Of a DNA stretch of 64,000 bases, positions 16,128 through 23,600 are shown piece after piece; position 1 is the first letter of the stretch; each line of letters opens with the position of its first letter. Origin of the DNA: Methyloversatilis universalis EHg5 (GTDB lineage: Bacteria; Pseudomonadota; Gammaproteobacteria; Burkholderiales; Rhodocyclaceae); assembly GCF_000378945.1 (NCBI RefSeq), contig NZ_KB900539.1, positions 2,373,229 through 2,437,228 on the forward strand, read 5' to 3'. The notes below the pieces were generated by a model. The model did no database searches, had not been told where the DNA came from, and saw only the letters and a list, made by a program, of their open reading frames with translations. The position numbers were made by a program, and so were the translations under genes.

Positions 16128-16334
16128 ATGCTGCCTGCGTCCCAACCTTCGCCTCACCATCCGCCGGCCGATGCGCTGAAAGTCCGTCTGTCTGCGCTGC
16201 TCGACGAGCTGATCCGCCACGACGGGTTCGGCTCGCTGAGCGTGGAAGTGCGGCTGCTCAAGCGCGGCCAGAAGGAAGTCATCATCGACTGCGGCAAGCA
16301 GTACCGCTACGTCATCGATTTCGTGCCCGGCTGA
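16128..16334 (+). CDS. Small protein of unknown function, first gene after Fur box
   Basis: This 68-aa product is not recognised. After a Pro/His-rich start it has a compact predicted alpha-beta core: LKVRLSALLDELIRHDGFGS, then SVEVRLLKRGQKEVIIDCG, then QYRYVIDF. The body looks like a genuinely folded small domain, and the Fur-box promoter lies 27 bp upstream. No signal peptide or metal-binding cluster is visible; there is one Cys. It is likely co-transcribed with PEP-CTERM gene 2 (121 bp downstream) and the hmu genes. Confidence 0.65.
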   Translation: MLPASQPSPHHPPADALKVRLSALLDELIRHDGFGSLSVEVRLLKRGQKEVIIDCGKQYRYVIDFVPG

Positions 16335-16455
16335 GCCGCGGTACGCCCTTCACCTCCGGCGGCGCGAGGCCGCGGAGCTGCAGCACACATCATCATTTCC
16401 GCCTGAACGATCGCCTTCGCGGGGAAGGGATGCAGGGGCTCACCCGAGGTCCGTC

Positions 16456-17112
16456 ATGTCCTTCCGTCGTCTGCTGTCCGCCGGCGCGCTGTGCGCGCTG
16501 TCCGCTGTTCTTTCCTCCACCGCCCTCGCCGCCAGCGCGCGCTGGGACACTTCGCTCGCCGGCTCCGACGGCAGCGGCGCCTCTTCAGCCAGCCCCTGGG
16601 CCACCGGCAGCGTCGCCGCCGAGTGGAACGTGTTCGACAGCACCACCACCGACAGCACGCCGGACATCGCCGGCAGCGGCAGTCTGAGCCAGCTCAATCC
16701 GGCCGCCGGCAGCTTCCTGACCGGCACCGGCAATCTGTACAGCGCCGGCGGTGCGGCCGCCTTTTCGGCCACGCTCGACACGGTGCTGAACGGCACCTGG
16801 ACGGTATGGCTGCGCACCGCCACCCAAGGCACGTCGCTGGACAGCGTGGCCACGCTCAATGGCGTCGCCGCCGACAAGAGCGTGAGCTACAGCGCCGCGC
16901 TGGGCGGCTTCGGTGGCAGCGAAGAAGAAGCCTACTGGCGCTGGACGGTGACCGACGTCAGCAGCCTGCAGTTCAGCTTCGGCAGTTCGGCCGCCCACAC
17001 CAGCCTGGACCAGCTCGCAGTGCTCGCCGCACCGGTGCCCGAACCGTCCGTGTGGCTGTCGCTGGCCGCCGGTCTGGGTCTGCTCGGCGCCCTCGCGCGT
17101 CGCCGCGTCTGA
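16456..17112 (+). CDS. PEP-CTERM (exosortase-sorted) secreted protein 2
   Basis: This 218-aa secreted protein has a signal peptide (residues 1-25, ending STALA) and a C-terminal VPEPSVWLSLAAGLGLLGAL followed by ARRRV, a standard PEP-CTERM sorting tail. The mature part is Ser/Gly/Thr-rich, Cys-free and probably beta-sandwich-like (for example NGTWTVWLRTATQGTSLDSV and YWRWTVTDVSSLQFSFGSS). It shares its design but little sequence with PEP-CTERM protein 1. Only 14 bp separate it from hmuS, so it belongs to the heme operon. A surface heme- or iron-binding role is inferred. Confidence 0.88.
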   Translation: MSFRRLLSAGALCALSAVLSSTALAASARWDTSLAGSDGSGASSASPWATGSVAAEWNVFDSTTTDSTPDIAGSGSLSQLNPAAGSFLTGTGNLYSAGGAAAFSATLDTVLNGTWTVWLRTATQGTSLDSVATLNGVAADKSVSYSAALGGFGGSEEEAYWRWTVTDVSSLQFSFGSSAAHTSLDQLAVLAAPVPEPSVWLSLAAGLGLLGALARRRV

Positions 17113-17126
17113 ACCGGGAGCCGACC

Positions 17127-18185
17127 ATGACCACACATGCAGATCCGGAAAGCCTCCACCACACCTTCCATGCGCTGAAAGCCGAACGCCGGCTGCGCAA
17201 CCGTGACGCGGCCGCTGCGCTCGGCATCAGCGAATGCGAAGCCATCGCCAGCGGCGTCGGCCGCGACGCGGTGCGGCTCGCCGCCCCTTTCGACGCCCTG
17301 TTCCGCCGCATGCCCGAACTGGGTGAAGTGATGGCGCTCACCCGCAACGAAGCCGCGGTGCATGAAAAGACCGGCCGTTTCGAACAGATGTCGGGCGACG
17401 ACAAGGTCGGGCTGGCGCTCGGCAGCGCGATCGACCTGCGCATCTTCTACGGCCGCTGGGCGCACGGCTATGCGGTGACCGAAAGCACGCCGCGCGGTGA
17501 ATCGCGCAGTCTGCAGTTCTACGACCGCCACGGCGAAGCGGTGCACAAGGTGTTCTCGCGCGCCGGCACCGATCTGGCCGCATGGGACGCGCTGGTGAGC
17601 GCGTTCACGGCAGAGGAGCAGCAGGCCGGCGAAAGCGTGTTGCCGCGCCCGCCGGCAGCGGCAGAGCCTTCGGTCGATACGGTCGACACCGCCGCCTTCC
17701 GCCGCGACTGGCTGGCCATGCAGGACACGCACGATTTCTTCCCGCTGCTGAAACGCCACGCGGTGTCGCGCCGGCAGGCGATGCAGCTGGCACCGCCCGA
17801 GCACGCGCTGCGCATCGACAACGCCTCGGTGCGACCGCTGCTGGAAGCGGCGGCCGGCGACGGCGTATCCATCATGTGCTTCGTCGGCAACCCGGGCATG
17901 ATCCAGATCCACACCGGGCCGGTGCATCGCATCGAGCCCATGGGTCCGTGGATCAATGTGCTGGACGCCGGTTTCAACCTGCACCTGCGGCAGGATCTGG
18001 TGGTCGAAACCTGGATCGTGCGCAAGCCGACCGCGGACGGCATCGTCACCTCGGTCGAACTGCTGGACGCGACCGGCGAAACCATTGCGCTGTTCTTCGG
18101 CGAACGCAAGCCGGGCAAGCCGGAACGCGAAGACTGGCGCACCCTGGTGCGCACGCTGGCCGACCTGCAGGAGGTCGCCGCATGA
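17127..18185 (+). CDS. hmuS: Hemin-degrading factor HemS/HmuS
   Basis: This 352-aa cytoplasmic protein of the HemS/ShuS/HmuS family binds and helps degrade or traffic incoming heme. The family's duplicated structure is visible: an N-terminal half (EVMALTRNEAAVHEKTGRF) and a C-terminal half (IMCFVGNPGMIQIHTGPV, NVLDAGFNLHLRQDLVVETW). The motif DTHDFFPLLKRHAVSR contains the His region that ligates heme in HemS. The stop overlaps the ATG of hmuT (ATGA). The ATG follows CGGGAG. Confidence 0.95.
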   Translation: MTTHADPESLHHTFHALKAERRLRNRDAAAALGISECEAIASGVGRDAVRLAAPFDALFRRMPELGEVMALTRNEAAVHEKTGRFEQMSGDDKVGLALGSAIDLRIFYGRWAHGYAVTESTPRGESRSLQFYDRHGEAVHKVFSRAGTDLAAWDALVSAFTAEEQQAGESVLPRPPAAAEPSVDTVDTAAFRRDWLAMQDTHDFFPLLKRHAVSRRQAMQLAPPEHALRIDNASVRPLLEAAAGDGVSIMCFVGNPGMIQIHTGPVHRIEPMGPWINVLDAGFNLHLRQDLVVETWIVRKPTADGIVTSVELLDATGETIALFFGERKPGKPEREDWRTLVRTLADLQEVAA

Positions 18186-19039
18186 AGGCGCTGCGCGCAG
18201 CCGGCGCGCTCGCCGCGGCGCTGTGCGCAGTGGTCGCACTCGCCGCACTCGCCGCACCGCCGGCCCAGCGTCTGGTCACGGTGGGCGGTGCGGTGACCGA
18301 AATCGTCCATGCGCTGGGTGCGGCCGACCGCATCGTCGCCACCGACACCACCAGCACCTGGCCGGCCACCGCGCAGGCCCTGCCCAAGGTGGGCTACCAG
18401 CGTGCGCTGGCCGCCGAAGGCGTGCTGGCGCTGCGGCCCTCCCACCTGATCGCGACCGCGGACGCCGGCCCGCCGGTGGTGCTGAACCAGCTGCGCGGCG
18501 CCGGTGTGCAGGTGATGCAGCTGCCGGCCGAGCACAGCGCAGCCGAGGTCGGCCGCAGCATCCGGGCAGTGGCCGCAGCGCTGTCCATGCAGGCGGCCGG
18601 TGAAGCGATGGCCGCCCGCTTCGAGCAGGACTGGGCTGCCGCCCGGCGCGACATCGCCCCCCTGCCCGGCAAGCCGCGCGTGCTGTTCATTCTCGACCAC
18701 GGCGGCGGCACGCCCATGGTGGCCGGTGACGACACCGCAGCCGACGCCATGCTGGGCTATGCCGGCGCTGCCAACGTGATGGCCGGCCGCTTCCGCGGCT
18801 ACCGCCCGCTCACGCTGGAAGCCGCGCTGGCCGCTGCGCCGGACGTCATCGTCACCACCGACGAAGCGCTGGCCGCGGCCGGCGGCCGCGCAGCCTTCCT
18901 CGCCCGGCCCGGCCTGTCGGCACTGCCGGCGGCCCGGGCCGGCCGGCTGGTGAGCATGGACGCGCTGCGCATGCTGGGTTTCGGCCCGCGGCTGCCTGAG
19001 GCGGTGCGCGAACTGGCGCGTGCGGTGCGCGCCTCATGA
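18182..19039 (+). CDS. hmuT: Periplasmic heme-binding protein HmuT
   Basis: This 285-aa periplasmic component of the heme ABC importer has a signal peptide (about 1-25) followed by the typical helical-backbone substrate-binding fold. Visible segments are RLVTVGGAVTEIVHALGAAD, LPKVGYQRALAAEGVLALRP and GYRPLTLEAALAAAPDVIVT. It is coupled by ATGA overlaps to hmuS upstream and hmuU downstream. It delivers heme from the periplasm to HmuUV. Confidence 0.95.
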   Translation: MKALRAAGALAAALCAVVALAALAAPPAQRLVTVGGAVTEIVHALGAADRIVATDTTSTWPATAQALPKVGYQRALAAEGVLALRPSHLIATADAGPPVVLNQLRGAGVQVMQLPAEHSAAEVGRSIRAVAAALSMQAAGEAMAARFEQDWAAARRDIAPLPGKPRVLFILDHGGGTPMVAGDDTAADAMLGYAGAANVMAGRFRGYRPLTLEAALAAAPDVIVTTDEALAAAGGRAAFLARPGLSALPAARAGRLVSMDALRMLGFGPRLPEAVRELARAVRAS

Positions 19040-20085
19040 ATGCGCGCACGCTGACGCTGCCCGCTGCCTGGCCGGTCGCCACCACGCTGGGCTGTCTGGC
19101 CGCAGCGCTCGCGATGACGGTGCTGCTCGCACTGGGCAGCGGTGCGGTCGCGCTGTCGCCGGGCGCGGTGCTGGCCGCACTGACCGGCACCGGCAGCGAC
19201 GACGGTGCAGCGCTGGTGGTGCGCACGCTGCGCTTGCCGCGCGTCATGCTCGGCGTCATCGCCGGCGCCGGGCTGGGCATTGCCGGCGCCGCGATGCAGG
19301 GGCTGATGCGCAATCCGCTGGCCGACCCCGGCCTGATCGGCGTCAGCAGCGGTGCCGCGCTGGCCGCGGCCGCTGTGGTGGTGCTGGGCGGCCTGCTGCC
19401 GGGTGCCGGCGGCGCGCTGTCCGCCGTGCTGCTGCCGGCGGCCGCCTTCACCGGCGCCGCGCTCACCACCGCGCTGGTCTATGCCGCCTCGCGCCAGGAC
19501 GGTCGCAGTTCGGTCACCCGCATGCTGCTGTCGGGCATTGCCATCAATGCGCTCACCCTATCCGGCATCGGCCTGCTCATGTTCATGGGCAGCGACGCCC
19601 AGGTCAGGCAGTTCACCTTCTGGACCCTGGGCAGTCTGGCCGCCGCCACCTGGCCCGGCGTGGCGGCCGCAGCCGCCGCCACCGCGGTCGCGCTGCACGC
19701 GCTGCTGCGCCGCGCCGGGCCGCTGGACGCACTGGCGCTGGGCGAAGCGCAGGCCGGTCACCTCGGCGTCGACACCGCGCGACTGAACCGCAGCTGCGTG
19801 CTGCTGATCGCACTGTCGGTCGGCGCCACCACGGCGCTCACCGGTACGCTGGGCTTCATCGGCCTGATCGCGCCGCATCTGGCACGCCGCCTGGTCGGCC
19901 CGGCCCACGCCGGACTGCTGCCGGCCAGCGCGCTGTGCGGCGCGGTGCTGGTGGTGCTGGCTGACACCGCCGCGCGCACCTGGGTCGCACCGGCGGAACT
20001 GCCGATCGGCGTGCTCACGGCACTGATCGGCGCCCCCTTCTTCATGATGCTGCTGCGCAGCCGCGCAGCACGGGAGCTGCACTGA
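19036..20085 (+). CDS. hmuU: Heme ABC transporter permease HmuU
   Basis: This 349-aa FecCD/BtuC-type permease has about ten membrane helices. The conserved segments are RTLRLPRVMLGVIAGAGLGI, AAMQGLMRNPLADPGLIGVS, and TGTLGFIGLIAPHLARRLVG, which is the coupling region contacting HmuV. The C-terminus PIGVLTALIGAPFFMMLLRS is also typical. The ATG overlaps the hmuT stop. It forms the inner-membrane channel of the importer. Confidence 0.96.
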   Translation: MNARTLTLPAAWPVATTLGCLAAALAMTVLLALGSGAVALSPGAVLAALTGTGSDDGAALVVRTLRLPRVMLGVIAGAGLGIAGAAMQGLMRNPLADPGLIGVSSGAALAAAAVVVLGGLLPGAGGALSAVLLPAAAFTGAALTTALVYAASRQDGRSSVTRMLLSGIAINALTLSGIGLLMFMGSDAQVRQFTFWTLGSLAAATWPGVAAAAAATAVALHALLRRAGPLDALALGEAQAGHLGVDTARLNRSCVLLIALSVGATTALTGTLGFIGLIAPHLARRLVGPAHAGLLPASALCGAVLVVLADTAARTWVAPAELPIGVLTALIGAPFFMMLLRSRAARELH

Positions 20086-20086
20086 C

Positions 20087-20875
20087 ATGCTGTCCGCCCA
20101 TCATCTCGGCGTACGCGTCGGCGGACGGCGCCTGCTCGACGAACTGACGCTCGCGCTTGAGCCGGGCCAGCTGTGCGTGCTGGTCGGCCCGAACGGCGCC
20201 GGCAAGACCACGCTGCTGCGCGCACTGTCCGGCGATCTGGACACGGCCGACGGCGAAGTGCGCTACGGCGACCGCCCGGTGCGAGATCTGGGGGCGCTGG
20301 AACGTGCCCGGCTGCGTGCGGTGCTGGCGCAGCACCAGCGCAGCGATCTCGACCACCTTGCGCGCGACGTGGTTGCGCTCGGTCGCTATCCGCACCACCT
20401 CGGCCGTCCGACCGCTGCCGACCGTGCCATCGCGAACGAGGCGATGGCGCTGACCGGCTGCAGCGCGCTGGCGCACCGGGTGTGCGGCACCCTGTCCGGC
20501 GGCGAACAGGCGCGGGTGCATCTGGCGCGCGCGCTGGCCCAGGTGTGGACCGCGCCGCCCGGCGGGCATGCATTGCTGCTGGACGAACCGGTGGCCGCGC
20601 TGGACATCGCCTGGCAGCACCGCACGCTGGCCTGCGCCCGCGAGTTCGCCCGGCAGCGCGGCACGTCGGTGCTGGCCATCGTGCATGACCTCAATCTGGC
20701 CGCCCGCTATGCCGATCGCATGGTGCTGCTGACCGGCGGCCGGCTGCGGGAAGACGGCCCGCCGGATCAGGTGCTGCGCAGCCCGGCGCTGGCCGACGCC
20801 TTCGGCCTGCGCTGCCGGGTACTGGACGACGACGGCAGCGGCCGTCCGCTGCTGGTGGCCGAAGCGGCCGACTGA
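20087..20875 (+). CDS. hmuV: Heme ABC transporter ATP-binding protein HmuV
   Basis: This 262-aa ATPase powers HmuTUV. Walker A GPNGAGKTT (about residues 34-42), signature LSGGEQARVHLARAL (about 137-151), Walker B ALLLDEPVAALD (about 163-174) and the switch His in AIVHDLNLAARYAD are all intact. It starts 1 bp after hmuU ends and is the last gene of the operon. It converges on the feo genes with a 23-bp gap and no obvious terminator. Confidence 0.96.
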   Translation: MLSAHHLGVRVGGRRLLDELTLALEPGQLCVLVGPNGAGKTTLLRALSGDLDTADGEVRYGDRPVRDLGALERARLRAVLAQHQRSDLDHLARDVVALGRYPHHLGRPTAADRAIANEAMALTGCSALAHRVCGTLSGGEQARVHLARALAQVWTAPPGGHALLLDEPVAALDIAWQHRTLACAREFARQRGTSVLAIVHDLNLAARYADRMVLLTGGRLREDGPPDQVLRSPALADAFGLRCRVLDDDGSGRPLLVAEAAD

Positions 20876-20898
20876 GGCAGGCGTGGACGGCCGGCTCT

Positions 20899-21072
20899 TC
20901 AGGAACAGCCGCCACGCCGGTCCCGGCCTGTATCGCAGCCGCTACAGCCGCCGCAGGCGCCCGCAGACCCGGCACTGCGCAGCGCCGCAAGCCAGCGCCA
21001 TGCGCGCCGCAGCACCACACCCGCACACAGCGCGACGATGACCAGCGCAATCAGATCGGTCAGGCCGTTCAT
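20899..21072 (-). CDS. FeoB-associated Cys-rich membrane protein
   Basis: This 57-aa protein has one N-terminal membrane helix (LTDLIALVIVALCAGVVLRR) and a C-terminal cluster of cysteines (ACGGCSGCDTG, then GGCS at the end). This is the shape of the small Cys-rich proteins often found after feoB and grouped with FeoC-like functions. Its ATG overlaps the feoB stop as ATGA. Metal or redox sensing at the Feo complex is plausible but unproven. Confidence 0.8.
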   Translation of the reverse strand: MNGLTDLIALVIVALCAGVVLRRAWRWLAALRSAGSAGACGGCSGCDTGRDRRGGCS

Positions 21073-22943
21073 GCGCAGCAGGCCTGAGCAATACGGTAGG
21101 TGATGAAGGCCGCCAGCCAGGCCAGCCCGAACAGGTAGCCAGCCATCAGCAATGGCGCGCGCCAGCCGCCGGTTTCGCGCCGCACCGTGGCCAGCGTAGA
21201 CAGACACTGTGGCGCGAATACGAACCAGGCCAGCAGCGACAGCGCGGTCGGCAGCGACCACTGCGCCGCGATCAGCGGCGCCAGCGCCTGTGCGGTGTCG
21301 TCCGCGGTGGCGGACAGCGCATAGACCGTACCCAGCGCGCTCACCACCACCTCCCGTGCCGCCATGCCCGGCACCAGCGCCACCGCGATCTGCCAGTTGA
21401 AACCCAGCGGCTCGAACAGCGGCAGCAGCAGATGACCCAGCATGCCGGCGAAGCTGTATTCGATGGCCGGCCCGGTGGCGCTGGCCGGCGGTGCCGGGAA
21501 GGACGCCAGAAACCACAGCAGCACGGTCAGCGCCAGGATGACGCCGCCTACCCGGCGCAGGAAGATGAGCACCCGCTGCCACAGTCCGATCGCCACATTG
21601 CGCAGCGATGGCCAGTGATAGTCCGGCAGTTCCATCATCAGGGTCTGCCGGCGGTCGCGCGTGCCGAAGCGCTTCACCAGCCAGGCCACCGCGATCGCGG
21701 ACACGATGCCCGCCGCATAGAGCGCGAACAGCACCAGCCCCTGCAGCGCCAGCCCGCCGGCAACCGTGCGTGCCGGCACGAAGGCGCCGATCAGCAGCGC
21801 ATAGACCGGCAGCCGCGCCGAACAGGTCATCAGCGGCGCGATCATGATGGTGACCCAGCGATCGCGCGGATTCTGGATGGTGCGCGTGGCCATGATGCCC
21901 GGGATGGCGCAGGCGAAGCTGGACAGCAGCGGAATGAAGGAGCGGCCGGACAGGCCCACGCCGCCCATCAGCCGGTCGAGCAGGAAGGCGGCACGCGGCA
22001 GGTAACCGGATTCTTCCAGCACCAGAATGAAGAAGAACAGGATGACGATCTGCGGCAGGAATACCAGCACGCCGCCCAGCCCGGCCACCAGACCGTCGAC
22101 CAGCAGGCTGCGCAGCAGTCCGGGCGGCAGCAGCGCACCCAGTGTCTCGCCGGTCGCGGCAGTCGCGGACTCTATCCAGCCCATCGGTGCTTCCGCCCAC
22201 GCGAACACCGCCTGGAACACCACGAACAGCAGCGCCAGCAGCAGTAGCGGGCCGGCCAGCGGATGCAGCAGCACGCGGTCGGCGCGGTCGCTGAAGGCGT
22301 GCGCCTGCAGGCTGTCCAGCCCCAGCTGGCGCAGGATGTCGCGCACCCGGCGATGATCGTCCACGACCTGATCGCCACCACCGGTCGACAATCCGGCTGG
22401 CGCCGGCGGGGGCAGATCGAGCCGCTCCAGCAGCGCGCGGGCGCCGTCGGCGCGTACCGCCACGGTGGACACCACCGGCACGCCCAGTGCGGCGGACAGT
22501 GCATCGGCATCGACCACCTGTCCGCGAGCCCGCGCCAGATCGGTCATATTCAGCGCCACCACCACCGGCAGTCCCATCCGCATCAGCCCCAGCACCAGCC
22601 TGAGCTGGCGGGCCAGCCGGGTGGCATCGACCACCGCCAGCACCAGATCCGGACGGCGCTCGCCGTCGAAGCGGCCGGCCAGCACGTCGCAGGTCACCTG
22701 TTCGTCCGGCGAGTGCGGCGCCAGGCTGTAGGTGCCGGGCAGGTCGAGCAGCGCGACGCGACGGCCGGACGGCAGTTGCAGCCGCCCTTCCTTGCGTTCG
22801 ACCGTGACGCCGGCGTAGTTGGCCACTTTCTGCCGGCTGCCGGTCAGCAGGTTGAACAGCGCGGTCTTGCCGCAGTTCGGGTTGCCGACCAGCGCCACCA
22901 GCGGTGGACCGAGGCGTGAGGTATCGACAGTGACGGTAGTCAT
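21069..22943 (-). CDS. feoB: Ferrous iron transporter FeoB
   Basis: FeoB is a 624-aa inner-membrane Fe2+ importer with an N-terminal GTPase. The G motifs are GNPNCGKT (residues 20-27), the YAGVTVERK switch region, DLPGTYSL and NMTD. The membrane part contains FIPLLSSFACAIPGIMATR and IQNPRDRWVTIMIAPLMTCS, which correspond to the two gate repeats. It is shorter than the E. coli protein (about 773 aa), mostly in the soluble and loop regions. It is preceded by feoA with a 4-bp overlap and followed by the Cys-rich partner gene. Confidence 0.96.
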   Translation of the reverse strand: MTTVTVDTSRLGPPLVALVGNPNCGKTALFNLLTGSRQKVANYAGVTVERKEGRLQLPSGRRVALLDLPGTYSLAPHSPDEQVTCDVLAGRFDGERRPDLVLAVVDATRLARQLRLVLGLMRMGLPVVVALNMTDLARARGQVVDADALSAALGVPVVSTVAVRADGARALLERLDLPPPAPAGLSTGGGDQVVDDHRRVRDILRQLGLDSLQAHAFSDRADRVLLHPLAGPLLLLALLFVVFQAVFAWAEAPMGWIESATAATGETLGALLPPGLLRSLLVDGLVAGLGGVLVFLPQIVILFFFILVLEESGYLPRAAFLLDRLMGGVGLSGRSFIPLLSSFACAIPGIMATRTIQNPRDRWVTIMIAPLMTCSARLPVYALLIGAFVPARTVAGGLALQGLVLFALYAAGIVSAIAVAWLVKRFGTRDRRQTLMMELPDYHWPSLRNVAIGLWQRVLIFLRRVGGVILALTVLLWFLASFPAPPASATGPAIEYSFAGMLGHLLLPLFEPLGFNWQIAVALVPGMAAREVVVSALGTVYALSATADDTAQALAPLIAAQWSLPTALSLLAWFVFAPQCLSTLATVRRETGGWRAPLLMAGYLFGLAWLAAFITYRIAQACCA

Positions 22944-23221
22944 GAGGCGTCCGCGGGCATGACCTGGATACAGGCCGCTTCGGCCCTGCGCAACGCAAAG
23001 GTCGACACCCCCACCCTCACCGCCAGCGGCTCTCCGCCCGGCTGGCCGCGGCGCAGTACCTGCACCGGCTCGCCTTCAATGAAGCCCAGCTCCCGCAGGC
23101 GCGCCACCCATTCCTGTCCCTCACCGGACGCCGCGTTCAGCGCGTGAATGAACAGCCGGCGGCCGCAGGGAGCTTCGCTGAGCGTCTGCGCGTGGAGTGC
23201 ACCTGGATCGGAAGAAGTCAT
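22940..23221 (-). CDS. feoA: Ferrous iron transport protein FeoA
   Basis: This 93-aa cytoplasmic SH3-like protein is required for FeoB function. The core RLRELGFIEGEPVQVLRRGQ and the final strand segment VRVGVSTFALRRAEAACIQV fit FeoA. The N-terminal 25 residues are an extension, and a later start is possible. It is the first gene of feoA-feoB-cys, with a very good Fur box 86 bp upstream. Confidence 0.93.
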   Translation of the reverse strand: MTSSDPGALHAQTLSEAPCGRRLFIHALNAASGEGQEWVARLRELGFIEGEPVQVLRRGQPGGEPLAVRVGVSTFALRRAEAACIQVMPADAS

Positions 23222-23306
23222 CGAGCGGAGGAAAGCAGCAATGGAGCGAAAAGACGGAAAGAAAAGGGGAAAGACGGATCGGCAGACGCTGTTCCGGACG
23301 ACTGCC

Positions 23307-23321
23307 TGAGAATCATTATCA
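23307..23321 (-). promoter_or_regulatory. Fur box upstream of feoA
   Basis: TGAGAATCATTATCA matches the palindrome TGATAATCATTATCA at 14 of 15 positions, the best Fur site in the window. It lies in the divergent feoA / siderophore-receptor gap. Confidence 0.85.
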
Positions 23322-23449
23322 GCTTAGCGGGCACAGCGCGTACAGCTTCTGACCCGGATCAAGCAAGGCAAACCGGACGCCCACGCCGTCCCGCAGCCCT
23401 TGCGGCGCGATCACAGCAAACATGCTGCCGGATAAAAAGAGAATTTACA

Positions 23450-23468
23450 TTAATAACCATTCTCATTT
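23450..23468 (+). promoter_or_regulatory. Fur box upstream of the siderophore receptor
   Basis: TTAATAACCATTCTCATTT lies in an AT-rich stretch about 130 bp before the receptor start at 23601. The core AACCATTCTCATT is the same as in the hemP Fur box. The rest of the 379-bp intergenic region shows no gene. Confidence 0.75.
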
Positions 23469-23600
23469 ACAATCGGTCACATGATCGGTCGGCACTGCAC
23501 ATCAGCGCCGACCGGACGGACCAGCCAGCCCCGGGCATCGATGCCCACTCCTGCAAGCCAGTCCTCTCGAAAACGACCTTTTCCAGGACTTGCACCGCAG

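Noticed and set aside
20935..22998. Long alternative minus-strand frame overlapping feoB
   Set aside because: FeoB in the other frame has all G motifs and gate repeats. Only the last 57 codons of this frame, after feoB, look like a real gene.
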